Positions 1 through 9,156 are shown, counted from the first letter of the stretch. The stretch is DNA of 64,000 nucleotides from JAEUIE01 sp046350055 (GCA_046350055.1 JAXMBC010000001.1:1488001-1552000); one strand, 5' to 3'. Notes: generated by a model not told the origin, from the letters alone. Program-made: numbers and translations.

Positions 1-501
1 ACTCGGGGCGTCGGCAAAGTTGAAGAGCATCGCGGCGATGTCATCTTCCACCGCCCCAGCCTTACGTCCCGATTGAGCGGTGCTGGTCATGGTGCGTGGC
101 AGTGCTTTCTGGGCCACAGTCTTTTCCATGGAGACCGGTGCGGCCTTTTCAATCACTGTCTTTTCTGGTGCGGTCACCACCGTCGAAATGGTAGGCATGC
201 TGGCAGTCGCCTGCATCTTCGCCTTGAAGACCAGCGGCCCGAACTTTACCACATCGCCGTCTTTGAGATAGACTTCGCCTTCCACCTTCACATCGTTGAC
301 ATAGGAGCCATTGGTGCTGCCAAAGTCACGGAACAACACTTGTTCGCCTTGCGTGACGAAGGCACAGTGTTTCTTGCTGATCATGGGGCTGGCGGGACGG
401 AGGTGACATTCGGGGTCGCGACCGATGATGAATTCGGGGAGGCGAATAGGGATTTCCTTCGCCGGAGACGTGCTCGAGACCACGAGTAAACTGAACTTCA
501 T
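1..501 (-). CDS. FHA-domain protein, C-terminus cut by window edge
   Basis: The minus strand is open from an ATG at 501 to the left edge, giving 167 residues without a stop. The N-terminus is a forkhead-associated domain: residues about 20-40 carry GRDPECHLRPASPMISKKHC, and GSTNGSYVND follows near residue 60. These are the conserved Gly-Arg, Ser/His and Asn-Gly phosphothreonine-binding signatures. A low-complexity Thr/Ala/Val linker follows from about residue 95. FHA domains read out Ser/Thr kinase signalling, which fits the many such kinases in this lineage. What lies downstream is not visible, so a fused output domain cannot be excluded. Confidence 0.85.
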   Translation of the reverse strand, partial: MKFSLLVVSSTSPAKEIPIRLPEFIIGRDPECHLRPASPMISKKHCAFVTQGEQVLFRDFGSTNGSYVNDVKVEGEVYLKDGDVVKFGPLVFKAKMQATASMPTISTVVTAPEKTVIEKAAPVSMEKTVAQKALPRTMTSTAQSGRKAGAVEDDIAAMLFNFADAPS

Positions 502-781
502 GTGTAGCGTCGCTCCCTGGCGCAATGGCTGTCCAGATGAAGAGGGAATGCTTCACCATATCTTCAAAGAGTACAATCGCACATCTACGGGAGGATTGCA
601 AGACTCTTCTGAAGGTGTGAGAGAAACTTCACGTCGACGACACAGGTCAGAATCAATAAGCGCTGCTTGGGTGGTAGCAGCCGTTTGCTGAAGCTGGACA
701 GCACGACCGGAAAACGGATGCATCCCAGACGCAAAATGCTACAGTATCGCCTTCCCGTTTAACCCCCATGATGGACATTCC

Positions 782-2296
782 ATGCGTCGTGTTGCTCTCT
801 TCTGGCCGGGCGATTATCGAAACACTCCCAACCAGTGGGCCTTGCCTCAGATCACCACTGCCACTGAACAGCTTTCCGCCGCGCTCAAGAAGTTGGGCCG
901 CAAGCCTTACCTGGTGAAGGGATTCCTTACCAAACCTTCCGAATCGATCGCCAAGCTGGGTCCCATTGATGACCCGATGATCGGCGTCTTCGTTCACTGG
1001 ACGTATGGCCCGCACACCTGTGATGGTGTCGTCGGTAAGACCAACCCGCTGCTGCTCGCCAGTAACTTCTCCGGCACCTGGCCCGGGCTGGTGGCACTGC
1101 TCAACACCGGTGCCTGCCTCGAAAGTCTCAACCGCCGCTTTAGCCGCATCTGGACCACCAACAAGGACTGGACCAAAGACAAAGCCTTCATGGAACGGCT
1201 CGACGAGTGGTGCAGCACCGGCGCCATCCACTACCCGACCGAAGAGCTGCACCACACCGCCCCTCTGAGCGAGAAGGCGGACGCACTGGCCGAGAAGGTG
1301 TATCAGGGCTTTCAGAAAAAGCGGGCGCTCGCCCTCATGCTCGGCGACACCTCCATGGGCATGATCAACGGCTACTTCGGCCCGCGCGTGCTGGCTAAGC
1401 TCGGCTTTGCGGAACACAAGGTCGATCAGTCATGGATCAATGTCCGCATGAAGGCGGTAAAATCGGAGCGGGTCGAGAAGGCGTTCCAGTTCGTCGTCAA
1501 CAAGGGTGTGCAGTTCCACTGGCGCGAGAAGGACGCGGAGGACTTCACCGAGGAATCGACCAAGGAACAGCTTCGCATGTACCTGGCAGTGCTCGATCTG
1601 GTGAACGAGTTCGAAGCCGACTGTCTCGGCTGGCAATATCAGTTGGGGCTGCTCTACTCGTTGCCACCGAGCGACTTCTGCGAAGGGCTCTTCAACAGTG
1701 CGTGTCGGCCAGAGTCGGATGGGCATCCGCTGATCACGAGCACCGAGGCGGACCAGGGGAATCTGCTGCCGATGGAGATGATGAAGCGGTTGCTGAACGC
1801 CAAGGGGTTGCACGATGCAGTCATGTTCCACGATGTCCGCTGGGGGGCAGAGCATGCCGGGCGGTTCCTGTGGGTGCTGTTGAACTCGGGCAGTTGCGGG
1901 GCGTATGCGTTCAACCACGACCCCGACTCGCTGGAAGGCGTTCACAGCTACCGCCAGCCTGCCGGCTACTTCCCGTTCCCCGGCGGCACCTTCGCTGGGG
2001 CGAGCCTGGCGGGGAACATCACCTGGGCCCGGGCGTATCTCCGTGGCGAGGAGCCTTGGATGGACATTGGCACCGGCGAGAGCGTGGAGCTACCCGAGAA
2101 GGTGCGCGAAAGCTGGTGGCGCGGCACCACGCGGCAGTGGCCCTTCATGGCGGCTGACCTGCACTGCTCGATGCAGACGGTCATGGCCCACTATTTGTCA
2201 AACCACATCGCCGTGGCGTATGGCGACATCTTCGGAGAGATGGTGGCCCTGAGCCAGAAGCTGGGCTACCGGGTGCGGGTGATGCGGGGAAAGTAG
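782..2296 (+). CDS. L-fucose/L-arabinose isomerase-fold protein
   Basis: This 504-residue soluble protein resembles the fucose/arabinose isomerase superfamily (FucI/AraA fold), enzymes that interconvert aldoses and ketoses using Mn2+. The segment TEADQGN (Glu322, Asp324), followed about 29 residues later by FHDVRWG (Asp351), resembles the paired acidic metal ligands of FucI. The N-terminal half (residues 60-130, with VHWTYGP and FSGTWPG) has the alternating strand-helix pattern of the first domain. The ATG at 782 begins MRRVALFWPG directly. The substrate cannot be read from sequence, and no sugar operon surrounds it. Confidence 0.65.
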   Translation: MRRVALFWPGDYRNTPNQWALPQITTATEQLSAALKKLGRKPYLVKGFLTKPSESIAKLGPIDDPMIGVFVHWTYGPHTCDGVVGKTNPLLLASNFSGTWPGLVALLNTGACLESLNRRFSRIWTTNKDWTKDKAFMERLDEWCSTGAIHYPTEELHHTAPLSEKADALAEKVYQGFQKKRALALMLGDTSMGMINGYFGPRVLAKLGFAEHKVDQSWINVRMKAVKSERVEKAFQFVVNKGVQFHWREKDAEDFTEESTKEQLRMYLAVLDLVNEFEADCLGWQYQLGLLYSLPPSDFCEGLFNSACRPESDGHPLITSTEADQGNLLPMEMMKRLLNAKGLHDAVMFHDVRWGAEHAGRFLWVLLNSGSCGAYAFNHDPDSLEGVHSYRQPAGYFPFPGGTFAGASLAGNITWARAYLRGEEPWMDIGTGESVELPEKVRESWWRGTTRQWPFMAADLHCSMQTVMAHYLSNHIAVAYGDIFGEMVALSQKLGYRVRVMRGK

Positions 2297-2583
2297 ACGC
2301 GGCATCCTGCCGCGTATGCAATTCATCGTGGTGTATGCAATAGATCTACCGCAAGCACACTACTATCGAGAAGACACCCGAAATGGCTTCTGGTATCCCT
2401 TCAGGATGCCATTCGAATGAGATTACATTACCGGAGGTATCGCTGCGCTCAACCACCGGCTAATAGCTGCGATCCCTTTGGGGTCATTTGTCTTCACCGT
2501 ATGCTCTTTCCCGAAAGAACTAGAAATTCCCACGCTTCCGTGGCATCATAGTAGTGTACCTCTCCACCGCACAAGCCCTCCAT

Positions 2584-3954
2584 ATGCTCCGTCTTGATGC
2601 CCCGGCTGCTGCTTCCTTCTGCGATGGCTTCTCCCGGCGGGACTTCCTCCATGCCGGGGCGCTGAGCCTGCTTGGCCTCACGTTGCCACAGTTCAACCGT
2701 TTGCAGGCCGCCTCGGCTGCGCCCGATAACGACGTCAATTGCATTATGCTCTTCCTCGTCGGCGGCCCGAGCCAGATTGATACCTGGGATCCCAAGCCCA
2801 ACGCCCCGGCGGAGATACGCGGGCCGTTCAAGCCCCGCCGGACTAACGTCGAAGGCATCAGCATCACCGATGTCTTCCCCAAGATGGCACAGCATGCCGA
2901 CAAATTCTCGCTCATCCGTTCGTGCTTCCACACTGCCACTGCGGTGCACGACACCGGGCACCAGATGATGCAGACGGGCCGACTCTTCTCGGCGGGCCTC
3001 GAATACCCCCACATCGGCTGCACGCTGGGCTACCTCAAGGGCGGGCGTGGCGAACTGCCTGCCCATGTGGTCGTCCCCAAGCCCATCGGCCGCACCGGGG
3101 GTAACCTGCCGCATGGCCACACCGCAGGGTTCCTTGGCAAGTCGTACGATCCGTTCATCCTTAATGCCGACCCGAACGAGCCGAAGTTCAAGGTGCCCGA
3201 TCTGCTGCCTCCCGACTACATCACCGCGATGCGTGCGGAACGTCGGCAGAAGTTGCGGGATTCCGTCGATGGGGCCATGCATCTGTTTGAGAAGAACGCC
3301 CAGGCCAAGCAACTCGATGAAAGCTTTCAGATGGCCTACCGGCTCATGTCCAGCCCTGCTGCCCGTGATGCCTTCGATCTGTCTAAGGAATCAGACAGTA
3401 TGCGCGACCGCTATGGCCGGACGCGCTTCGGGCAAAGCTGCCTGATGGCCCGGCGACTGATCGAAGCCGGGGTGCGGTTCGTCACCGTCAATATGTTCGA
3501 GACGGTCTTCGACGAGATCACCTGGGACATCCATGGCTCGCGGCCGTTCACCGACATCCAGGAGATGAGCACCAAGGTCATCCCTAACTTCGACCAGGCC
3601 TACTCCGCGCTGCTGGAGGACCTGAGCCAGCGGGGCTTGCTGAAAAAGACAGTGGTGGTGGCCACGGGCGAGTTTGGCCGCACGCCGAAGATCAACCCCG
3701 CCGGCGGCCGCGACCATCACCCCGGCGTTTGGACGATGCTAATGGGCGGCGGGCCGATCCAGTGCGGTCGAGTTGTTGGCGAATCGGATGAGTTAGGACA
3801 TTCCCCGAAAACCAGACCGGTGACGTGTGCCGAGGTAGCTGCGACGCTCTACAAGGCACTGGGCATCGACTATCACCAGGAATTGCCGGGGCCACAAGGC
3901 AGGCCGATTCCGATTGTGGACTACGGTGCCGAGGCGATCAAGGAACTGTTCTAG
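2584..3954 (+). CDS. DUF1501 family protein with Tat-like leader
   Basis: A DUF1501 protein of about 456 residues, of the sulfatase-like fold and expanded in planctomycetes. A twin-arginine type leader, SRRDFLHAGALSLLGLTLP, lies just inside the N-terminus, so export is expected. Family landmarks are FLVGGPSQIDTWDPKP, a central FGQSCLMARRLIEAGVRFV and the C-terminal ATGEFGRTPKIN followed by GGRDHHPG. The frame is open from a GTG at 2554, but I prefer the first ATG at 2584. DUF1501 genes often follow DUF1549/DUF1553 cytochrome-like genes; here there is no such partner, so it is an orphan. No catalytic function is established. Confidence 0.85.
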   Translation: MLRLDAPAAASFCDGFSRRDFLHAGALSLLGLTLPQFNRLQAASAAPDNDVNCIMLFLVGGPSQIDTWDPKPNAPAEIRGPFKPRRTNVEGISITDVFPKMAQHADKFSLIRSCFHTATAVHDTGHQMMQTGRLFSAGLEYPHIGCTLGYLKGGRGELPAHVVVPKPIGRTGGNLPHGHTAGFLGKSYDPFILNADPNEPKFKVPDLLPPDYITAMRAERRQKLRDSVDGAMHLFEKNAQAKQLDESFQMAYRLMSSPAARDAFDLSKESDSMRDRYGRTRFGQSCLMARRLIEAGVRFVTVNMFETVFDEITWDIHGSRPFTDIQEMSTKVIPNFDQAYSALLEDLSQRGLLKKTVVVATGEFGRTPKINPAGGRDHHPGVWTMLMGGGPIQCGRVVGESDELGHSPKTRPVTCAEVAATLYKALGIDYHQELPGPQGRPIPIVDYGAEAIKELF

Positions 3955-3961
3955 CATGCTC

Positions 3962-3983
3962 CCCTCTCCCGTTTGGGAGAGGG
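3962..3983. repeat. C/G-rich palindrome after the DUF1501 gene
   Basis: CCCTCTCCC and GGGAGAGGG form a perfect 9-bp stem around a GTTT loop, eight bases after the DUF1501 stop codon. No T-run follows, so it is a weak intrinsic terminator at best. Similar C-rich palindromes follow genes at 39937, 40059 and 47533. Confidence 0.6.
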
Positions 3984-4054
3984 CTCGAGATCATGATGCG
4001 GATGAGAGCAGTTATTCATCCCTTAGGACTTATCGCGAGGCGTAAGATATCAGC

Positions 4055-4405
4055 ATGAGTACCACACTTCCAAAACAGATCTGGTATCAAGGCGCGAAAG
4101 TGCCCATGCGAGTCATTCGGCAATTCGCTCGAGACGTGGCTGTCAAGTTTCACCCTGAGAAGATCGTGTTGTTCGGCTCGTACGCCTACGGTACGCCTCA
4201 TGAAAATAGCGATGTAGACATGCTGGTGGTGATGCCCTGTCGTAATCAGTTGGACATGGCTTGTAAGATTGACACGCAGGTGGATGTCAATTTTCCACTC
4301 GATCTGATCGTACGTAAGCCCGATATTCTTGCCAGGTATTTAGGAGAAGGAGAGGCTTTTCACACGGAAATCATGGAGAAGGGGAAAGTTCTCCATGAAG
4401 CGTGA
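4055..4405 (+). CDS. mntA: MNT-type nucleotidyltransferase antitoxin
   Basis: A minimal nucleotidyltransferase of 116 residues. The signature GS-X10-DXD is complete: Gly41-Ser42, then Asp53-Val-Asp55 (FGSYAYGTPHENSDVDM), so catalysis is probably retained. In characterised MNT-HEPN modules the MNT protein neutralises the HEPN RNase by transferring AMP groups to a tyrosine near its active site. The HEPN partner begins 11 bases before this gene's stop, the usual overlapping arrangement. The pair is therefore most likely a type VII-like toxin-antitoxin unit. The symbol follows the characterised homologue and is by family only. Confidence 0.82.
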   Translation: MSTTLPKQIWYQGAKVPMRVIRQFARDVAVKFHPEKIVLFGSYAYGTPHENSDVDMLVVMPCRNQLDMACKIDTQVDVNFPLDLIVRKPDILARYLGEGEAFHTEIMEKGKVLHEA

Positions 4406-4778
4406 TACTCGGGAATGGATCAAGAAAGCAGAAGCTGACTACGAAGTCGCTCAGCTTCTGATGGCTAGCGATGATTGGTTTACGGACCAGATAGCCTTTC
4501 ATTGCCAACAGTCAGCAGAGAAGTACTTGAAGGCAATTCTCGTCGAAGCAGGCGATCCGATACCCCGCACACATATCCTTCACACCCTGGTAGTTCAAGC
4601 AGCAATACATCATACAGTGCTGAGCAAGTATCAGCGCGGTATGCGTTTCCTCACACGATTTGCTGTTGCTTTTCGTTACCCAGGTGAGCATGCTACCAAG
4701 CGTCAAGCCAAGTCAGCTCTGCGTTGGGCAGAGGCTCTGCGAATAGAGGTGCGAGGCATATTGGGTTTGAAGCTGTGA
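4395..4778 (+). CDS. hepT: HEPN-domain toxin (putative RNase)
   Basis: A helical HEPN-family protein of 127 residues, translated from an ATG overlapping the upstream MNT gene by 11 bases. The catalytic RNase motif R-X4-6-H is present as Arg94-YPGE-His99. The N-terminal helix WIKKAEADYEVAQLL and the following HCQQSAEKYLKAIL are the typical dimerising HEPN helices. Such proteins cleave tRNA or mRNA and arrest growth when free of antitoxin. The motif sits in a conserved AFRYPGEH segment close to the HepT arrangement. Which protein is toxic is inferred from characterised homologues, not from this sequence. Confidence 0.8.
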   Translation: MKRDTREWIKKAEADYEVAQLLMASDDWFTDQIAFHCQQSAEKYLKAILVEAGDPIPRTHILHTLVVQAAIHHTVLSKYQRGMRFLTRFAVAFRYPGEHATKRQAKSALRWAEALRIEVRGILGLKL

Positions 4779-4791
4779 GTTATGTCCAGCA

Positions 4792-5811
4792 TTATTTGAT
4801 GCGGATCATTTCCTGCATCCCCTCGGGCAACAGCATCGCCGTCGCTAACTCACGCCCCTTGCAGAACCGCAGGGTCTCCTCCACACCCATCACGAAGAAA
4901 GCCGTTGAGAGGGCATCGGCGAGGGCAGCTGTGCTCGTGCGGGCCGTGGCGGAGGCGATGCCGTTGGCGGGCCAGCCCGTGCGGGGGTCGAGGATGTGGC
5001 CAAGCTTCCTGCCTTCATGCACCAGGTGCTTGAAGGTGGCAGCTGACGTAGCGATGGCTTCGTTCTGCAAGTAAAGCGTGGCGAGATGTCCTTGCGGATT
5101 CCAGGGGTGTTCGATTCGCACTGACCAGCCATGTGAATGACCGGGCGGGGAGCCGAGGGCCAGGATGCTGCTCTTGCCGCCGTGCAACAGCACGGGCTGA
5201 CAGGGGGCGTGCTTGTCGAAGTAAGCTGCAACAGCATCCAGGGCGTAGCCCTTGCCGATACTGCCAAAGTTGAGTTGCAAGCCGGGGCAAAGGAAACGCA
5301 CGGTGCGTTCGCCCAATTCCACATGCTGGTAGCCCGAATGGTTCAGCGCCTGCTGCCGTTCTGCGTCAGCAGGCACTCGCCGCGGGCCACGCACAAACCC
5401 CCAGGCATCGACGATTGCACCGCTGGCAACGTCAAACGCACCCTCAGTCCACTGGCAGATGAGCAGCGAGTAACGAAGTATTTGATACAGTTCCTCACTG
5501 ATCGCCACTGGTTCCCGACCTGCCCGGCGATTCACTTCACTGACTTCACTATCAGTGCGGTAGATGGACATCCACGATTCGATCTCGTCAATGAGATCAA
5601 AGGCATCATGAATGAAGCTGGTGGGAAGGGAATGTCCGAAGGGGAGGACAATTTCAAAGACGGTGCCCATGGCAGGGCGAGCGTAGCGGACCAGCGTCTG
5701 CTCTGCTTCGGAGTGTTCTTTTGGCGACGTGGTGAGTTCGTGCGCGAAGCCTATCACCTGGCCAGCTTGTTCAGCCAGCTTGCGGGGATCAAGAAAAGCG
5801 CGACGGTGCAT
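4792..5811 (-). CDS. apbE: FAD:protein FMN transferase (ApbE family)
   Basis: A 339-residue ApbE-family protein. These Mg-dependent enzymes split FAD and attach FMN to Thr/Ser of acceptor flavoproteins, or bind FAD. Recognisable pieces are PAMGTVFEIVLP, FDLIDEIESWMSIYRTDSEV, LNFGSIGKGYALD (nucleotide-binding strand and glycine turn) and HILDPRTGWP with the following metal-site loop. The usual lipoprotein leader is missing: the N-terminus MHRRAFLDPRKLAEQ has no hydrophobic core, so a cytoplasmic location is possible. It converges on the HEPN gene with a 13-base gap. No obvious flavoprotein acceptor gene lies nearby. Confidence 0.85.
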   Translation of the reverse strand: MHRRAFLDPRKLAEQAGQVIGFAHELTTSPKEHSEAEQTLVRYARPAMGTVFEIVLPFGHSLPTSFIHDAFDLIDEIESWMSIYRTDSEVSEVNRRAGREPVAISEELYQILRYSLLICQWTEGAFDVASGAIVDAWGFVRGPRRVPADAERQQALNHSGYQHVELGERTVRFLCPGLQLNFGSIGKGYALDAVAAYFDKHAPCQPVLLHGGKSSILALGSPPGHSHGWSVRIEHPWNPQGHLATLYLQNEAIATSAATFKHLVHEGRKLGHILDPRTGWPANGIASATARTSTAALADALSTAFFVMGVEETLRFCKGRELATAMLLPEGMQEMIRIK

Positions 5812-5858
5812 GCGGGTACTATAGTGGTCACGCTAAAATCGTAACCCACGGTCGCAAA

Positions 5859-6965
5859 CTACTCGCTGGCCTCGTGAATCAGCGGCTCGAGCGACTTGGT
5901 GTTGCGTTCCACAGCCAGCACAATGGTGCGTTCTTCCACACCATCAGCCGAGTAAGCGACAGCAGGCAGAATCTGGCGGCCATCGGGCAGACTGTATCGC
6001 ATGGTGAAAGTGCCATCGGGGCGAAGTTGGACAGGTTCGCCCTGGATCATCACCTTGGCGGTCGGTTCGGTGGCACCGTAGACGATCAGCTCCGCATCCA
6101 GCTTGAAGAAGAACTTGCGGGCCTTGCTGCCGAAGGCGCCACTGCCCAGGCTGGTGACCACCTGCGAACTCATCGGGCGACGCAGCCGTTCTTCGAACAG
6201 CTTGCGAAGTTCGTAGCTGCTGGTGTTCTTGTCGTAGCCGCCGGAGAGGGCGTAGATCTTGTCGAGCTTCTGTTGTACATCGACCCAGTTCTCATCGATC
6301 TGATCGCTGATGTTGGGCTTGGGAGTATTGATCACGTTCGACCGGCACATCATGTAGAACCGGCCACTCTTGGTGACATAGCCGATGTCGATGCGGTAGG
6401 TACGGTGCGGCTTGTTGACGTCGATATACCAGTTGTTACAGCCGTCGTGGATATCGATATCACGGACGATGGTTTCGGTGACACTAGTGGCTTCGTCGCT
6501 GGTGATGTCCACGATGCGAAGGATCACCTTGGCCCCGTGCCATTCCTGCTCTAGCGCAGCTTCGGCCCGACGTATTGATTGCTCAGTGATTTCCCAGTAG
6601 GCGTGCAGCCAGTAAGGGTCACGCACCATCACGACGATGCGGTCGCGGCCATAATTGCGAGGCAACTCGGGCAACCGGGTGGCAACCTGCTTGGGACCAT
6701 CGATCAGGAACTTGCTGGAGCCGACATTGCCGACAGCAATGTCTTCCAGGGTAGTGTCACGACGGGCTGACTTTTGACGCACGACCGGCTTGGGAGCCGA
6801 TTTGCTGAGCGGCTTGCCAGGTTTGTTAGCCTGTTTGGCAGTGGGTTTGGAAGCAGCCTTGGCTTCAACCTTGACGCGGCTGGGCTTCTTGGGTGCGACG
6901 CGGCGAGTGGAGCTGGCAGCGGAGGCTGGTGCTTTGGCTCGCTGGGGAACGCGTTTCTTGGTCAT
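5859..6965 (-). CDS. DUF4912 domain protein with basic N-terminal tail
   Basis: The start is taken at the ATG at 6965 (MTKKRVPQRAKAP); an upstream ATG at 7013 would add 16 unremarkable residues. Residues 1-75 are a Lys/Ala/Pro-rich, strongly basic and probably disordered tail resembling histone-like tails. A DUF4912 core follows, with RIVVMVRDPYWLHAYWEI and then YRIDIGYVTKSGRFYMMCRSN. The C-terminal half has a beta-rich region ending FTMRYSLPDGRQILPAVA, like an immunoglobulin-like module. DUF4912 has no assigned chemistry. The basic tail suggests nucleic-acid or polyanion contact, which is inference only. Confidence 0.75.
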   Translation of the reverse strand: MTKKRVPQRAKAPASAASSTRRVAPKKPSRVKVEAKAASKPTAKQANKPGKPLSKSAPKPVVRQKSARRDTTLEDIAVGNVGSSKFLIDGPKQVATRLPELPRNYGRDRIVVMVRDPYWLHAYWEITEQSIRRAEAALEQEWHGAKVILRIVDITSDEATSVTETIVRDIDIHDGCNNWYIDVNKPHRTYRIDIGYVTKSGRFYMMCRSNVINTPKPNISDQIDENWVDVQQKLDKIYALSGGYDKNTSSYELRKLFEERLRRPMSSQVVTSLGSGAFGSKARKFFFKLDAELIVYGATEPTAKVMIQGEPVQLRPDGTFTMRYSLPDGRQILPAVAYSADGVEERTIVLAVERNTKSLEPLIHEASE

Positions 6966-7040
6966 AGAAAATGTACCGGTGGGTGGATCGCTTGGTGAGC
7001 GTAACCACTTCATCCTGAAGGAGTTATGCTGCGGGGTGGC

Positions 7041-7084
7041 TTGTCAAGCAGGTAATAACTTTTCCCCAGCTTCTTGCTTGACAA
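7041..7084. repeat. 10-bp inverted repeat upstream of the DUF4912 gene
   Basis: TTGTCAAGCA at 7041-7050 and TGCTTGACAA at 7075-7084 are perfect inverted copies separated by 24 bases. They lie in the 205-base gap between the DUF4912 gene (starts at 6965, reads left) and the DUF6398-like gene (ends at 7219). The pair could be an operator, but no regulator is adjacent. Confidence 0.4.
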
Positions 7085-7218
7085 CACTTTTATACCTGTT
7101 CCGCGCCGTGAAAGTCAATGCAACTCAGCGGAAAATGGTGCGTGAAATGCGGAAAAGAGCGGACATACCGCATAACGGGGAAAGGGCAACCTGGAGGGGT
7201 TGTAACGGGGAGGGTGGG

Positions 7219-7776
7219 TTACTTCGTCTGACAGCAGTCTTGACGGGTGCATTCGCCGACACTGCAGCACCCTTCTTCCGCGCAACACGTGCCTCCGCCA
7301 CAGCAGCCTTCGTTCAGCAGTGTTGGCGAGGCAGCCATTGCCATCAATGGACTGATCGGCAATAAACTGGGTACGAGGAAGTCAGGATCAAACCGGATCA
7401 GCCCGAATCCCTTCACCAGTAACCGCAGTTTCACATCGTAATCCTTGGAAGCGACTCCCAGCTTCTTCTGCAGCTCCGCCTTTGTCATCAGAGGCTTCAT
7501 CTTGAGCTTGGCATCATGCAACCCATTCACATAGCCAACAGCGCCAACCACTGCAGCTGCCCAGCTCTTGGGAGTGCCCTGAAGGGCAGGTGAGCCTTCA
7601 ATGCAGAGACCCTTCACCATCACGCGGCACACGTCCCGATACTCCTTGTTCAGGAACGCCTTGCAATAAGCATCGGTCTGGGTAACGAGCGCCTTTCTCA
7701 GTGCGGCCAGGCTCAGCGGCTTGACAGCCTTCTTCGTGACAGGGGTCTTGCGAACAGGCTTCTTCTTGACGGGCAT
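7219..7776 (-). CDS. DUF6398-like protein with cysteine-rich tail
   Basis: I start it at the ATG at 7776 (MPVKKKPVRKTPVTKKAVKP), because upstream in-frame codons translate to non-conserved sequence. The product is about 185 residues: a short basic tail, then a DUF6398-like core (YCKAFLNKEYRDVC, SWAAAVVGAVGYVNGLHD, ELQKKLGVASKDY) that resembles a helical domain ending in a helix-turn-helix. The last 27 residues hold nine cysteines in CC pairs (GCCGGGTCCAEEGCC and beyond), a probable metal-binding tail. The family assignment is from memory of the pattern and moderately sure. No function is known. Confidence 0.65.
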   Translation of the reverse strand: MPVKKKPVRKTPVTKKAVKPLSLAALRKALVTQTDAYCKAFLNKEYRDVCRVMVKGLCIEGSPALQGTPKSWAAAVVGAVGYVNGLHDAKLKMKPLMTKAELQKKLGVASKDYDVKLRLLVKGFGLIRFDPDFLVPSLLPISPLMAMAASPTLLNEGCCGGGTCCAEEGCCSVGECTRQDCCQTK

Positions 7777-7908
7777 GGCTCTTCTCATGCAGAGGGATGC
7801 TGGTAAGGTAGGATGTTCCGCTTCTTCTGTCATCCTCAGCTGATCCTGAGTCCCGCGGAGACGGAATGACGAATTCCCTACAATAGCCCTATTAACCATT
7901 CGCGTTTG

Positions 7909-9138
7909 ATGGCTTCCATGACTGCACCATTATCCGGCAGGCTTTCGCAGGTTCCCGATGCCCGTGGCCGCTTTGGCGACTTTGGCGGACGCTATGTGCC
8001 TGAAACCCTGATGCATGCCCTCGAGCAACTGACGGCTGCCTATGAAGAGGCACGTCGCGATCCCGTCTTCCAGCAGAAGCTTACCTACTACCTGAACAAT
8101 TATGTGGGCCGACCCACGCCTCTTACCTTCGCTGAACGCCTGACGCAAAAGGCTGGTGGTGCACGCATCTACCTGAAGCGGGAAGACTTGCTCCACACCG
8201 GTGCCCACAAGATTAACAATACCATTGGCCAGGCACTGCTGACGCTGCGCATGGGTAAGCCCCGCGTCATCGCCGAGACTGGTGCCGGGCAGCATGGCGT
8301 CGCTACGGCCACGGCGTGTGCCCTCTTCGGCTTGCCTTGCCGGGTCTACATGGGTGCTGAAGATATCCGGCGGCAGAAGTTGAATGTCTTCAAGATGCGG
8401 GCATTAGGGGCGGAAGTGTTCTCTGTCGATACAGGCAGCCGCACCTTGCGGGATGCCATCAATGAAGCGATGAGGGACTGGATGGGATCGGTGGAGACTA
8501 CCCACTATATCCTGGGTTCCGTCGTCGGCCCGCATCCGTTCCCGCTGATCGTACGCGATTTCCAGAGTGTCATCGGTCGGGAGACCCGTCAGCAATGTCT
8601 CGATCAGTTGGGCAAGTTACCCGATGTCGTGGTCGCCTGCGTCGGTGGCGGCTCGAATGCTGCGGGCATGTTCTACCCGTTCATTGATGATGCTTCGGTC
8701 AAGATCGTCGGCGTGGAGGCTGGCGGACGTGGCGGTAAGCGAGGCGATCACGCCAGTACGCTGAGTTATGGGAAGCCCGGTGTCCTGCATGGCACCTACA
8801 GTTATGTGCTGCAGGATGATGATGGGCAGACAGCCGATGTGCATTCCGTCTCTGCCGGGTTGGATTATCCGGGCGTGGGGCCGGAGCATAGCTACTGGAA
8901 AGATGCCGGCCGGGTGAGCTATACCTTTGCGGAAGATGATGCTGCTCTGGAGGGTTTCCAGCTCTGCAGTCGCATGGAGGGTATTATCCCTGCCCTGGAA
9001 ACTTCACACGGCATCGTGGAAGCGATGAAACTGGCCGCGACGATGCCGAAAGAGGCATCGATTGTGGTCTGCTTTAGTGGTCGTGGAGATAAGGACTGCT
9101 TTGAAGTAGCACGTCTGCAAGGCGTGGAGATGGACTGA
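7909..9138 (+). CDS. trpB: tryptophan synthase beta chain
   Basis: TrpB condenses indole with serine to make tryptophan in a PLP-dependent reaction, normally in complex with TrpA. All landmarks are present: RFGDFGGRYVPETL near the N-terminus, the PLP lysine in HTGAHKINNT (about residue 101), ETGAGQHGVA with the catalytic Glu, and the phosphate loop CVGGGSNAAGM. The C-terminus SGRGDKD is also canonical. Length is about 409 residues, as usual. I prefer the ATG at 7909 over a TTG at 7906. No trpA or trpF lies beside it, so it is detached from a trp operon here. It runs towards tRNA-Asp. Confidence 0.97.
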   Translation: MASMTAPLSGRLSQVPDARGRFGDFGGRYVPETLMHALEQLTAAYEEARRDPVFQQKLTYYLNNYVGRPTPLTFAERLTQKAGGARIYLKREDLLHTGAHKINNTIGQALLTLRMGKPRVIAETGAGQHGVATATACALFGLPCRVYMGAEDIRRQKLNVFKMRALGAEVFSVDTGSRTLRDAINEAMRDWMGSVETTHYILGSVVGPHPFPLIVRDFQSVIGRETRQQCLDQLGKLPDVVVACVGGGSNAAGMFYPFIDDASVKIVGVEAGGRGGKRGDHASTLSYGKPGVLHGTYSYVLQDDDGQTADVHSVSAGLDYPGVGPEHSYWKDAGRVSYTFAEDDAALEGFQLCSRMEGIIPALETSHGIVEAMKLAATMPKEASIVVCFSGRGDKDCFEVARLQGVEMD

Positions 9139-9156
9139 TAACGTGCTGAATAACAG

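Noticed and set aside
653..1417. 254-codon minus-strand frame
   Set aside because: Antisense to the sugar isomerase, without family resemblance.
7078..7096. TTGACA followed by TATACC, as a sigma-70 promoter
   Set aside because: The spacing is only seven bases, far from the 16-18 needed, and no plus-strand gene starts just downstream.
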